Part shown: one piece after another, positions 1-10,220 of the stretch
How positions within the stretch are numbered: the first letter of the stretch is position 1
Layout: each line of letters starts with the position of its first letter
Source: Parietichytrium sp. I65-24A
Taxonomy: Eukaryota > Sar > Bigyra > Thraustochytrida > Thraustochytriidae
DNA: 64,000 bases
Assembly: GCA_012862575.1 (NCBI GenBank)
Contig: BLSF01000025.1
Location: 248,001 to 312,000, forward strand
Direction: 5' to 3'
Translations under genes and position numbers: made by a program
The notes under the pieces: model-generated
Databases searched by the model: none
Told to the model about the DNA's origin: nothing
Seen by the model: only the letters and a program-made list of their open reading frames with translations

Positions 1-813
1 AACCCTGACGAGGCTGTCGCTTTCGGAGCTACCGTTCAGGCGGCTATCCTCAGCGGCGAAGCTAAAGGGTCCTCCAAGCTTGACGACATGGTGCTCCTCG
101 ATGTAACTCCGCTCTCCCTTGGGCTGGAGACTGCTGGAGGTGTCATGACCAAGTTGATTGAAAGAAACACCACCATTCCGTGCAAGCGAACGCAAGTTTT
201 TTCCACGTACTCTGACAATCAGCCTGCGGTGAGCATTCAGGTGTTTGAAGGGGAGAGAACAATGACCAAGGACAACCATTTGCTGGGAACATTTCAGCTC
301 GAAGGAATTCCACCTATGCCTCGCGGTGTTCCGCAAGTCGAGGTGACCTTTGATCTCGACGCAAATGGACTCCTCAACGTCTCAGCTGTGGAGAAATCAA
401 CCGGCAAGGCCAAGCAAATCACCATCACCAATGACAAATCCCGTCTTTCCAAGGAAGACATCGACAAGATGGTTGCCGAAGCGGAGCGGTTCAAAGCACA
501 GGATGATGCACAGCGCCAGAAAGTCGAGGCCAAGAACGACCTCGAGAATTATTGCTTTGGCCTACGCAATTCAATGAGCGACCTGAAAGGCCGTCTTCCG
601 GACGCTGACCGCGAGAAGATCGAAGGTCTCATCACCGAGTCTCTCTCCTGGCTTGAGCAGAACCCGGATGCTCCGACCAGTGCTTATCAAGAGCAACTGA
701 AGGACCTTCAGAATGTTGCGAATCCAATCATCTCCCGATGCGCGGGCGGTCAAGCTGGCCCTGGCCCACAAGCACCTCACGATTCCGCGCCAGAGGTGAC
801 CGAGGTGGATTGA
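1..813 (+). CDS. HSP70: Cytosolic Hsp70 chaperone, C-terminal part (5' end outside window)
   Basis: ATP-dependent chaperone. The frame is open from base 1. It begins at the end of the nucleotide-binding domain with the signature [19 protein letters not shown], then has the linker and substrate-binding beta domain ([20 protein letters not shown], then the segment with [16 protein letters not shown]). The helical lid follows, and the last four residues are TEVD. Cytosolic Hsp70s normally end in EEVD, which docks TPR co-chaperones. The variant T-E-V-D keeps the terminal Val-Asp, so a cytosolic form is more likely than an ER form (KDEL-type end) or an organellar form. 270 codons are visible; the ATPase domain and start lie upstream of the window. 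It is convergent with the CAD gene ending at 1085. Confidence 0.95.
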   Translation, partial: NPDEAVAFGATVQAAILSGEAKGSSKLDDMVLLDVTPLSLGLETAGGVMTKLIERNTTIPCKRTQVFSTYSDNQPAVSIQVFEGERTMTKDNHLLGTFQLEGIPPMPRGVPQVEVTFDLDANGLLNVSAVEKSTGKAKQITITNDKSRLSKEDIDKMVAEAERFKAQDDAQRQKVEAKNDLENYCFGLRNSMSDLKGRLPDADREKIEGLITESLSWLEQNPDAPTSAYQEQLKDLQNVANPIISRCAGGQAGPGPQAPHDSAPEVTEVD

Positions 814-1084
814 GTGCTCAAAGAAATTTCATACGATCATATTGTAAATCAATCAGTCTTGAAAAAGCAAGTATAAAGTAACATAGATGAATTATCGCAT
901 TTCTCTAAAGTTTAATTTTCTGGACTATGCACTGCCTGGGCTGACCCTGACTTGTACAAGCTAGAGGAGGTAACTTCTTCTGGGAGCGACTTGTGAGAGA
1001 TGACTTGATTAAAAATGTTAACTAAATTTTGATTTGATATGTTAGTTACAATCTCTATTGTTTATGTTCGTTCGGCTGACTTTC

Positions 1085-2248
1085 TCAGATTGTGGAAATG
1101 TCAATCACGAAGCGGTACTTGACATCTGATTCGAGGCAACGGTCGTAGGCCTTGTTGATTTCATCAGCCTTGACCATTTCGATCTCGCAAGTGATGTTGT
1201 TGCGGCCACAGAAGTCCAGCATCTCCTGGGTCTCCTGAATTCCTCCGATCAAGGAACCACCAACCTTTCTACGTCCAAAAATGAGTGTTGGCGGCTTGAG
1301 AACTGTCTCTGGTGAGACTCCGACGAAATTGATCGTTCCGTCGATGTTGAGAAGCTCGATGTAGGGTGTAATATCGTGCTTGACACCTACGGTGTTGATA
1401 ATGAAATCCAAAGTGCTCGCGTTCTCCTCGCGGTCCTTGTCGTCAGTACTGTCAATGAAAGCGTCTGCTCCTAGCTTGAAGGCATCGTCCTTCTTCTTTG
1501 TGCCGCGGCTGATGACAGTCACATGGGCTCCCATAGCCTTTGCAAGCTTTACAGCTACGTGGCCAAGACCTCCGAGACCTACGACACCAACCTTGTGCTT
1601 GGACTGGATTCCGTAGTGCATGAGCGGCGAATAAGTCGTGATACCCGCGCAAAGCAAAGGTGCTGCAGCTGCAAAATCCAAGTTGTCTGGGACGCGAAGT
1701 ACAAAGTTCTCACGGACGACGATTGACTTGCTGTACCCTCCATAAGTTGGCTTCTCATAGTCACCGTCCTTATGGTCGTGCTTGTACTTGCTATTGTACG
1801 TCATCACGCTGGTTTTGCAAAACTATTTTGATGTCACAAATACACCGACAGACGATTGTGAGTCCCACGCTCCAAAGCTACTTGTCGATACGTTCGAATC
1901 TACGGCCAAACTTACTTGCTCCTCGCCATGGTTGCACATCTTGCAGTCCTGACAAGAATCCACCATGCAACCTACGCCAACTCGATCGCCTTTCTTGAAC
2001 TTCTTCACTTCGCTGCCGACCTCGACAACCTCTCCGACGATCTCATGACCAGGAACCATAGGGAAGATTCCATCAGGACCCCACTCGCCCAGAATTTGGC
2101 TGATATCAGAGTGGCAGATGCCGCAGTACTTGATATCAATTGCCACATCCTTCGGGCTCACTGCGCGGCGCTCGATCTCGAACCTGTCGAACGAGCCCTT
2201 CACCTCTTTGGCCGCCATGGCCTGTACCTTCGACGCCTTCCCTGCCAT
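1085..2248 (-). CDS. CAD-type zinc alcohol dehydrogenase, copy 1 (one intron)
   Basis: Medium-chain zinc-dependent, probably NADP(H)-linked alcohol/aldehyde oxidoreductase of the cinnamyl-alcohol-dehydrogenase family. Two exons, 2248..1916 and 1822..1085, with a 93-bp intron 1915..1823 (GTAAGT...TAG), give 356 aa. Seen: catalytic zinc ligands in GICHSD (Cys45) and PGHEI (His68/Glu69), structural zinc cysteines C99, C102, C105 and C113, and the nucleotide-binding motif GLGGLGH. The splice is supported because exon 2 supplies Phe-Cys directly after Glu-Glu-Gln, which restores the fourth structural cysteine at the spacing of the two sister genes. This copy has Lys-Thr-Ser where the sisters have Ala-Gly-Gly-Gly-Phe/Ala, so it is two residues shorter there. 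The first ATG is at 2248; an upstream in-frame TTG was not used. The physiological substrate cannot be read from sequence. Confidence 0.88.
1823..1915 (-). other. Intron of CAD copy 1
   Basis: Donor GTAAGT at 1915-1910 and acceptor TAG ending at 1823, phase 0, 93 bp. Retaining it would end the protein within the intron, after about 30 non-homologous residues. The two sister genes have no intron here, so the intron was gained in this copy or lost in the others. Confidence 0.8.
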
Positions 2249-3743
2249 CTTGCTCAATTGAATTTCCGGTGTTGGGATCTGTTGCTACGTTGCTTTTTTC
2301 GTCCAATGCTCAGTTTGGGTTTTGGTGGAAGCTTCTTGTCGCTCGATCAAGCTGGCAAATTGACACACTGATCGCCAAAATCTTTAACAGCCGGTTTCGC
2401 CTCGAGAATATCCTGGACTCTGCTCGTCTGGTCTATGAAAGGTGGAGCGCCTGAGATTCAGGTTGGAACCAATCGCGGTTTCTGACCGATACCAACGTTG
2501 AGGGAGAAACGCCAGTTCATAGTCGTTATTCTTTCGAACACCAAGCCTTGAAAGCAACCCTCCACCGTGGATTTGGGTCGTCATACCGATAGAGTCTCTC
2601 GTGTCAGAGCCTCGGTGGGTTTCCAGAGCCTCTCGTCCTAGACATTTCCCCAAGTGTTCATGTTGGCATCGGAGAATTGCTGCGTTCAAAGTCGACGCTT
2701 CGGTGGGTTTCGATAGCCTCCCAAGTCCGAGCACCGTCGTGACTGGTGCCTGGCCCACTGGATTTCGAGAGGAACGCTACAAAAGTCCTCGGCGCAATGA
2801 ACTCTATTATGCGAAAGACACCCCATTACAGTGCATCATGTTGTTTTCACCTTTCCGAATTCTGTGGGGCTCCTGCCATCTCGAGTTTAGCAATGACGAG
2901 CCAAAACACTCACCACCGTAAGCCATAAGAAATCGGAACGAGGAGGGTCACACCTTGCAACCGCGATTTGCAATTAGCATGCCTTCCGAATCAAGGACTC
3001 ACTGGGATGGCCTCTTTTCGACTTGGTCATTTTTTTCTCCGGCTCGCACATTTCCTTAGCTCAAACACATCCTACTAATCGTAGTTAGTTTATACAGGTA
3101 TACACTCACTCTCCAGTGAGTGCTATGTACCTCAGTAGACCTCAGTAGACCCCTCACGAAAATGGCCTCCCATTCTTCTCATGAAAATGAGTGAGTACTG
3201 AGTACTACAGTCAGATAGTCAGTACCCGAGTAACCCGAGTACCTGGTTGATGGAAACGCTAAGCACTGTTGGTAAGGCGCCCAATGTTCATTGTTCTAGG
3301 CGATTGTTTTGTTCTAATGTCCACTGATGCTGGACTGCTAGGTTGTACTACACCGAGATCTTAATGAACTCACATCGAAGCACACGTAGCGGTACAGTAG
3401 GTGCACCAAACACCAAATCGAATCTAGTAGCTAACTAGTATTTTGGAAATCAAATTAACAGTAAATTTTAAAATCGAGTGCGTAAACAAGACAAAACAAA
3501 ACCTAAGGTGTGGTGTTTCATTGAACAAAATCAATTATCAGAAGAAGAAAGAAAAGAAAGTGAAGTGGGAATAACTATGAAAGATGACTCACTTATTGCA
3601 TGTAAATTTGTATAATTCATCCAAAAATTCAGGAGGAATCTGGCTCTGAATGGGCGCAAATGCCGGCACGCTTCGGATGAACGCAGGCAAGCGGAGCTTG
3701 CATCACCAGAAAAGCACGCGGCATGGATTGAACAGGGCAGGGT
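2249..3743. other. Intergenic region between CAD copies 1 and 2
   Basis: About 1.5 kb upstream of copy 1 and downstream of copy 2, with no credible gene. A short imperfect direct repeat built on CGGTGGGTTTC occurs near 2610-2635 and again near 2699-2725. Around 3120-3245 there are short repeats of GTAC/AGTACT type, including a duplicated CTCAGTAGAC. ORFs here, such as one at 2384-2758 on the minus strand, resemble no family and have low-complexity composition. Confidence 0.5.
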
Positions 3744-4832
3744 TTAGATGGTGGAAGTGTCAATGACGAAACGGTACTTGACGTCAGAGGTCAAGCAGCG
3801 CTTGTAAGCTTCATCAATCTTGTCTGCTGAGATCAACTCGATATCGCTCACGATGTTATGACGACCGCAAAACTCAAGCATCTCCTGGGTTTCCTCAATT
3901 CCGCCAATGAGAGATCCGGCAACCTTTCTTCTCCCAAAAATGAGGTTGCCAGGGGTGAGTTTCGCCTCCGGGAACACACCAACGAACACCATGGTGCCAT
4001 CAAGTGCGAGGAGGTTCATGTATGGCTTGACGTCGTGCGGCACTCCAACAGTGTTGATAACGAGATCAAGGGTAGCTGCTGCATTCTTCCTGTCCTCTTC
4101 GCTGTTGATGTCAATGTAGTCGTCAGCGCCGAGCTCCTGTGCCGGCTTTCTCTTGTTGTCTCCGCGGCTGATCACGGTAACCTTGGAGCCGAAAGCCTTT
4201 GCAAATTTGACCGCCATGTGGCCGAGGCCGCCGAGTCCAATGACTCCGATCTTGTGATGGGCCCGTGCCCCAAAGTGCTTGAGCGGCGAGTATGTGGTGA
4301 TGCCTGCACAGAGCAGTGGAGCTGTCGCTGCAAGATCCAAGTTCTCTGGTACGTTCAAGACAAAGTTCTCGCGAACCACGATGGACTTGCTGTAACCGCC
4401 GTACGTTGGCTTCTGAAAGTCTCCGTCGCCGCGGTCATACTTGAATTTGCTGTTGTAGGTACCTACAAAGCCGCCTCCAGCGCAGTACTGCTCATCTCCG
4501 TGATGGCAAGGTTTGCAGGTCTGGCACGAGTCAACCATGCAGCCAACTCCGACTTTCTCGCCAGCCTTGAACTTGGTCACCTCTGAGCCGACAGCGCTCA
4601 CCACTCCAACAATTTCGTGGCCCGGGACCATTGGGAAGATTCCATTCGGGCCCCAGTCGCCTTGCACTTGGCTGATGTCGGAGTGGCAGATACCGCAGTA
4701 CTGAATATCGATCGCCACGTCTTTTGGGCCGACTGCTCGGCGCTCAATTTCATGCTTTTGGAAGGATCCATTCTGCTCCATTGCCGCCATGGCAGCCACG
4801 ACCCTCTCCTTATCCATTTCGCGCGTTGCCAT
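3744..4832 (-). CDS. CAD-type zinc alcohol dehydrogenase, copy 2
   Basis: Same family as the gene at 1085-2248, here uninterrupted, 362 aa from the ATG at 4832 (an in-frame GTG two codons upstream was not used). Seen: GICHSD and PGHEIVG for the catalytic zinc; the structural zinc cluster SCQTCKPCHHGDEQYC; the dinucleotide-binding motif IGLGGLGH; VTVISRG where CAD enzymes bind the NADPH phosphate; and the C-terminal DVKYRFVIDTSTI shared by all three copies. The N-terminus is a little longer and more charged than in its sisters (MATREMDKE). A TTTC tract lies about 9 bp upstream of the ATG in the presumed leader. Role (known family): reversible reduction of aldehydes to alcohols; the exact substrate is unknown. 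Confidence 0.93.
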   Translation of the reverse strand: MATREMDKERVVAAMAAMEQNGSFQKHEIERRAVGPKDVAIDIQYCGICHSDISQVQGDWGPNGIFPMVPGHEIVGVVSAVGSEVTKFKAGEKVGVGCMVDSCQTCKPCHHGDEQYCAGGGFVGTYNSKFKYDRGDGDFQKPTYGGYSKSIVVRENFVLNVPENLDLAATAPLLCAGITTYSPLKHFGARAHHKIGVIGLGGLGHMAVKFAKAFGSKVTVISRGDNKRKPAQELGADDYIDINSEEDRKNAAATLDLVINTVGVPHDVKPYMNLLALDGTMVFVGVFPEAKLTPGNLIFGRRKVAGSLIGGIEETQEMLEFCGRHNIVSDIELISADKIDEAYKRCLTSDVKYRFVIDTSTI

Positions 4833-4840
4833 CTTCACTC

Positions 4841-4865
4841 TTTCTTTCTTTCTTTCTTTCTTTCT
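4841..4865. repeat. (TTTC)n microsatellite
   Basis: Six tandem copies of TTTC plus a partial unit, immediately upstream of the ATG of CAD copy 2. On the sense strand of that gene it is a GAAA tract in the presumed 5' leader. Confidence 0.95.
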
Positions 4866-5845
4866 GAGCTTGTCGGGTTATAAAACTGCTGCTTTACGTA
4901 CACTCTCTGTTCGGGAACTGCTGCGATCCGTCTGATCCGTCTTGATTTTCTTCCCTGTTCTCCCTGTTTGTCTTTCCGTTCCCGTCATTTATTCCCCGCT
5001 CTTACTGCCTGGCTGTGTGGTCCTGAGACATCCAAAGTTGACCTGACTGACTAGCGACCAGCAGTCGAATGCATAGGCATGCGCAGCACTCGTACTGACC
5101 GACATGAGTATCAATCAATCAATGTTGCAATCAGTCCATCGGTCAGTCAATCACTACATGATCTTTTACGACACTGGATTCTGGAACGATGATGGTCCAT
5201 TCTTAACTCGGGTTTTTCGAACGTATACTCCGACTGTGGGAGAAGTGACCAACGCGTCACCCGACGACCGCGAATAAGCTCTGCTAGCCTCGCCGACATT
5301 GGACTGCACTTTCCCCACTGCATACCCTACTGTGACTGAGAGATACTGAGAGCCTGGATGAACGCTATGAACGCTACTACCTAATGTCGGCAATGTCATT
5401 CACCAGCATAATGATTTGTTCTGTCAGGCCATCCTCAGGATGTCCAGGAAAAGATGGACCATGGGACCCTGGGACCACGAGCATGGCCTGCGCAGCGGCA
5501 ACTTTTTTCTAAGAGTAGAAGTCAGCCGGCTGGCGAGAGAAGGTAGAGTAAAGTGAGCATTGCTTTTTGTGGTGAGCGCATTTACATTGTGTAGAATCAT
5601 CGCGACAAGTCGGCTGGGGCTTCCCAGCGTGAAATTTACTGTTGAGAATCGAAAGCGGCAGTTGTTACGAGAGTAGGACGTCGGCATGTTTGACTTGACA
5701 CGAACTGAGGGCACCCGAACGAATATTAGGTACATGTCTGTTGTTCAAATGTTTTGGATTTTGGAAACAGATCCCGGGTGCAGCTCGTACAATTAAAACA
5801 GCCGAGTAAAATTCAGAGTGAGAGAACCAAGTTGTCTTGTATAAT
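4866..5845. other. Intergenic region between CAD copies 2 and 3
   Basis: About 1 kb. It holds the upstream region of copy 2 and the 3' flank of copy 3. Repeated CAATCAATCAATG-like and CAGTCAATC words occur near 5105-5155. I see no gene. Confidence 0.5.
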
Positions 5846-6919
5846 TTAGAGCGTGGAAGTATCAATGACAAAACGGTACTTGACATCGGAACTGAGGCAG
5901 CGCTTGTATGCCTCGTCGATTTCGTCCGCGGAGATAAGCTCGATGTCGCTGACAATGCCATTGCGACCGCAAAAGTCGAGCATCTCCTGCGTCTCCTCGA
6001 CACCTCCAATGAGGGAACCTCCAACGCATCTGCGACCAAAGATGAGGGATCCAGGGAAAAATTTAGCCTCGGGTGAAACGCCCACGTACACGAGTTTGCC
6101 TTCAAGGGCAAGCAAATTGAGATATGGCTGAATCTCATGCGGCACGCCGACGGTGTTGAGGATGAAGTCCAGGGTTCCCGCAGCTCGCTTGGTGTCCGTC
6201 TCATCGTTGATGTTGATATAGTCATCGGCGCCAAGATTTTGAGCTGCTTCGGCCTTTGCGTTTCCGCGGCTGATGACCGTAACGTCGGCTCCAAAGGTCT
6301 TTGCAAATTTCACCGCCATGTGGCCCAGTCCGCCGAGTCCGATGACTCCAACTTTGTGATGCGGCTTCAAGCCAAAGTGCTTGAACGGGGAATAGGTCGT
6401 GATTCCAGCACACAGCAACGGCGCGGTTGCAGCGAAATCCAAGTTTTCCGGTACACGGAGGACAAAGCACTCGCGAACCACGATGGACTTGCTGTACCCA
6501 CCGAATGTTGGCTTCTCGTAGTCTCCGTTGTGGCGGTCATACTTGTGGGTGCTGTTGTAGGTAAAAACCGCTCCGCCTCCGGCACAAAACTGTTCCTCGC
6601 CGTGCCGGCAAGGCGTGCAAGTTTGACACGAGTCTACCATGCAACCAACTCCAACGCGGTCGCCTTTCTTGAACTTGGTCACATCAGCGCCCACACTCTT
6701 TACGATACCGACAATTTCATGGCCCGGAACCATTGGAAAAGAGCCGTTCGGACCCCAGTGGCCCTGCACTTGACTGATGTCCGAGTGGCATATCCCGCAG
6801 AACTTGATGTCGATCTCCACGTCTTCGGGGGCCACAGCGCGACGTTCAACCGTGAATTTTTGGAAGGACCCGTTCACCTTCATTGCCGCCATGGCAGGGA
6901 CAGAGGTAGTTTTGCTCAT
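5846..6919 (-). CDS. CAD-type zinc alcohol dehydrogenase, copy 3
   Basis: Uninterrupted, 357 aa, ATG at 6919 (MSKTTSVPAM). Domains as in its sisters: GroES-like N-terminal half with GICHSD and PGHEIVG (catalytic zinc), the structural zinc cluster SCQTCTPCRHGEEQFC, then the Rossmann half with IGLGGLGHMAVKFAK and VTVISRG. It is very close to copy 2 over the whole length, so the three genes are tandem duplicates in one orientation. A fourth, decayed copy in the opposite orientation begins near 9140. Large antisense ORFs across this gene, such as 6137-6943 on the plus strand, follow from its codon bias and are not genes. Confidence 0.93.
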   Translation of the reverse strand: MSKTTSVPAMAAMKVNGSFQKFTVERRAVAPEDVEIDIKFCGICHSDISQVQGHWGPNGSFPMVPGHEIVGIVKSVGADVTKFKKGDRVGVGCMVDSCQTCTPCRHGEEQFCAGGGAVFTYNSTHKYDRHNGDYEKPTFGGYSKSIVVRECFVLRVPENLDFAATAPLLCAGITTYSPFKHFGLKPHHKVGVIGLGGLGHMAVKFAKTFGADVTVISRGNAKAEAAQNLGADDYININDETDTKRAAGTLDFILNTVGVPHEIQPYLNLLALEGKLVYVGVSPEAKFFPGSLIFGRRCVGGSLIGGVEETQEMLDFCGRNGIVSDIELISADEIDEAYKRCLSSDVKYRFVIDTSTL

Positions 6920-7457
6920 GATGTCAGTTTGCTGCGCGGATGACGAGATTCTCTTCGATACTTGCGCAGATGATATCGACGCGCTGTTGGATGCCGCCCC
7001 ACCTATCTTGTCTTTTTTTTTTATGTGCTTTGCTGCTTTGTTTAATTTGGTGTCTGCCTCCCCTCCCCCCCTTCATTGACGGCATCGCCTGACCCATGTC
7101 TTCTTGTTTCACGGGAAATTCTAAACTCTTGCGACAACTTGCGACACGCGGGGTTGGAAGACTGCACGTGGTATTATCATAACTTTATCTGAATTCTGTA
7201 CTCTGAAGTCAAACCTCGCGTCATCTGAGTCGATGAGCGGCGCAACGTAAATGAGATTTCGTTGGATAGTGGAGCCCACTGTCAGACGAACAATAACTTC
7301 TGCAGCTGGGACCTCATTCGACTTACTGAGGGTGATCTTGAACAGTTTTGGGCAAGGGAGTTCTGCAGCTACGGACTGTTCAGTTGAGGCTTTTTAATGA
7401 AAGTCCTCGTTATCGCACAACTACTTTAGCAAGCTTCTTCTGTTCTGGAAGCTTGGG

Positions 7458-7957
7458 GCTTGGACCCAGGTGCTCGCTTTCAGTGCAGTGCCAGAACTGT
7501 GAGTTGAGCGTCCGTGCTTCCAAATTCGCAAAGATTACGCAAAGGGTGTTCTGGTATGTTTTGGTGTTCGAAACGAAAGTCCAACCTCAACGCAATTTTT
7601 TTCCCATTTTTACGAATTGTCTTGGGATAATCGGTCCCGTAATTGAATAACAGTCAAGGGGCTCGTCACTCTTCTTTTCAAAGCCAGCCTGTACTAGTAA
7701 GTAGGCTGTCAAAAGTACACCTGCGAAATGGTTTTCTATCTTGGCTGACTGCCAGCCAAGCACTCTAGATATTCGCGATGAATGTGATCAAGTGTGCAGT
7801 GGTTTGTGGTGAACCCTCGACACTTGGTGTCGCAGGAAATTATATCCACCGTTACATCGGAACAATAAAATCCGACTCAATCCCACGCTCTCCGGAACAT
7901 TTTGCCAAAACACCCGACGCCCGGCTCGGAACGGTGCCAAGCGAGGCTCCTGTTGTG
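7458..7957 (+). repeat. Left arm of a diverged inverted repeat
   Basis: Segments of this arm match, in reverse complement and in collinear order, segments of 8648-9083. The best blocks are 7503-7536 against 9018-9051 (34 nt with about four differences) and 7822-7957 against 8648-8782, which share the words CACGCTCTCCGGA and GTGCCAAGCGAGGCTC. Between these blocks only short words are shared, such as CTCTTCTTTTCAAAG. Confidence 0.75.
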
Positions 7958-8647
7958 AGCAAATGGAGCAGAGTTGTCAGAGGGTCCAAGTAAAACCACC
8001 AACCTAAATGCTTCCATCCACACGCTCACGACTTTTGTAAGACGACGAAAACACTCTCAGCGATCCACTATTCTGCTCCACAGGCTCAACGAGAGCCATA
8101 AAGGTTCTGCCTTAGCAAATTCTCACAAGACAGAAGCCTTGAGCTCTTCCCACGCAGATCGACTGAATTTTTTGCACACGACAATCAAAGGGACACACCC
8201 CGGAGGTACACCATATATAGCATCCCACTAGCTCATCTTCCGGGTCCGACTACAATGCGGTAAGTACTACTGTGGTGGAGACCTCCGACCCGTTGAGTCG
8301 CCAAGAGCCGCCGCTGAGAGGAGTCACGCAAGGACAAGGTGAAAAATTCCCGCAGTTGCTGTCTGCTCACAACCTGCAGTACTGCGAGTACTAAACTGCG
8401 AACAAGACTGGATGCTCCTTTGGTTGCTAAAGAGGAGAGCGACCCATCGAGTTGGTTTGGCGTTGGATTTGTGTCGTTTGAGGTGACATGAGAAGTAGCA
8501 AAGGGAAGCAAGCGAGGTATTCGTGCCCGCCAAATAGGACTCTTCTCTTTCTCCTTCACGTTTCCTTCTTATTCCCATCATCTTCGTTATTGCTCCAGTC
8601 TTTGATACTCCTGGAAATTCCCGTCAACGCATAACGTCTGCATGGAC

Positions 8648-9083
8648 AACAAGAGCCTCGCTTGGCACCCGTTCCGTGCCCGACATCGGGTGCTTTGGTG
8701 AACTGATCCGGAGAGCGTGAGATTGAGACGTCTTTGATTATTCCGGTGTTACAATGCATAAAACTCCTGCGACATCAAGATTCGAATACTTTGCCGCATC
8801 TCTTGATCATAGGTTGTGCGCTTGACTGGCATTTCGACCTTCAGTTTACCTTTGAAAAGAAGAGCGAAGGGCACTGTGGTTGTTGTTCGGATACCGAACC
8901 AATTTATCTCTGTCTTTAAAGTTTGCTCGAGACAAAAGGAGAAGCAAGAAAAAAGAGGCGTTAATTGCTCTTCGTAGACAGTGGACTTACGAGCGCACCG
9001 CCTCGCCCCCCTTTTAAAATCTTTGCGAATTCAGTAGCACGGACGCTCAGCCCATGACTCAGTGCTGGACCCAAACCCCCAGC
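8648..9083 (-). repeat. Right arm of a diverged inverted repeat
   Basis: Reverse-complement partner of 7458-7957. It ends just before the decayed CAD copy at about 9140. I infer that a CAD gene and its upstream region were once duplicated head to head, and that this side decayed. Confidence 0.75.
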
Positions 9084-9139
9084 TTGCAGAGAATGATTGC
9101 CGAACGACGATTGTTGTGCATCAATACTGGCCAGCACTG

Positions 9140-9710
9140 ATAAGTCGCAATGTACAGTGGTCGAGCGTTGCGCTAAGGGCTCTGAAGATGTAGAACTGCA
9201 CATCAAGTTGTGTGGTATCTTTCACTCGGATTTGTTATCAGTCATGTGCAGGGCCAATAGAGTCCGAACGGCTCTTTCCAATCCATTTAAAAAAGGCGAC
9301 CGCGCCACGACTGGTCGCGCTCCGAACTTGTGTAAAAATTGCAAGTCTTGTCCACGCAGCGAGGAGCGCATTTGTGCAGCAGGTAGGTCCTTGTTTACCT
9401 AACAACAGCACCCACAGGTTTGACAGCCACAATTGAAATCACGACTACTCTCACCATTCCAGAACTATAATTTTCGAGCAGCATCACAAAGTTGGACTCG
9501 TCGGACTCGGGGGACATGAGAGTTGAAGTAGAAAAGGCTTCCTGATTCAAGGTCGGTGTGAGCAGCTAAGAACATAAGGAAGCTAGATCAGAACTCGATG
9601 CAAATTATACATTGACATCGACAATTAAAGGAAAAGAGAGAAGGCATTAGACACACTTGATCTCATCATCAACACCATCAGAGTGCGCCATCAAAAGATC
9701 AGTGATTTAC
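9140..9710 (+). pseudogene. Decayed CAD-type alcohol dehydrogenase (fourth copy)
   Basis: Recognisable pieces of the neighbouring enzymes occur in order on the plus strand. They are TVVERCAKGSEDVELHIKLC (about 9152-9212), HSD, KKGDR, the structural zinc cluster CKNCKSCPRSEERIC (about 9331-9375), NNSTHRFDSHN in another frame (9401-9433), HHKVGLVGLGG (about 9484-9515), YIDIDN (about 9607-9625) and TLDLIINTIRVRH (about 9655-9690). The PGHE catalytic-zinc segment and most of the stretch between the zinc cluster and the Rossmann motif are deleted. There are frameshifts and in-frame stops. A short stretch near 9768-9805 resembles the opposite strand of the family's GGSLIGG region, perhaps a further rearranged piece. 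I see no way it could code a working enzyme. Confidence 0.82.
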
Positions 9711-10220
9711 AAAAACAGATATATTTCCAAGGTCTGCGAATGATATAACAGCTCATGTCAAGCTCCTGAGGCAAACCCTCCACCTAGAGAACCTCCAGGA
9801 TCGGAGTGGCCAGCTCCAGTTGATAGTAAGGGAGACTATTTCCTTGTTCTTGTCAGGGACGCAATTAAAAATATGTCTTCGAAAGACTGCCAGAACTTTG
9901 AAGACAGCTCATTGATCCATAATAGGGTTTTGTTTTTTTCGCTCTTCGCAGCTCTGCTTGGGAAATCTCATTCTTTTCGTCATCGAATCACCTCCCCCTC
10001 TCAACTTTTCAACGACAAGTTCAGAGATGAAGTGAAGGTGGAGAAAATGAACCACAGAACATTGCAACAGCAGCGTAAGGCAAAAGATCAGCCTCAGAAT
10101 AAGTCCATACTTTCCTTTCCCCCTTCCATCTTGCTCTACAACGTGGAGCAAACGAGAATGCGGCCTTGACGCGGACGCGAGGGGCTCTTCTCGTTTCCAA
10201 GACTCTCTGCAATTGTTCAT
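9711..10220. other. Intergenic, no gene seen
   Basis: About 500 bp between the CAD pseudogene and the convergent unknown gene ending at 10221. Short ORFs on both strands have no family resemblance. Confidence 0.5.

Larger units (their letters stand above)
6920..9139. other. Intergenic region between head-to-head CAD copy 3 and the CAD pseudogene
   Basis: 2.2 kb separating the start of CAD copy 3 (minus) from the decayed plus-strand copy. No intact gene is visible. It contains the arms of a diverged inverted repeat (listed separately) around a centre near 8280. The many short ORFs here are not conserved between the two arms. Confidence 0.5.

Noticed and set aside
1085-2257. CAD copy 1 as a frameshifted pseudogene
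   Set aside because: A GTAAGT...TAG intron explains the break exactly and restores the fourth structural zinc cysteine at the right spacing.
3858-4586. Long plus-strand ORF antisense to CAD copy 2 (and likewise 6137-6943 antisense to copy 3)
   Set aside because: They mirror the codon bias of the sense genes and show no family of their own.
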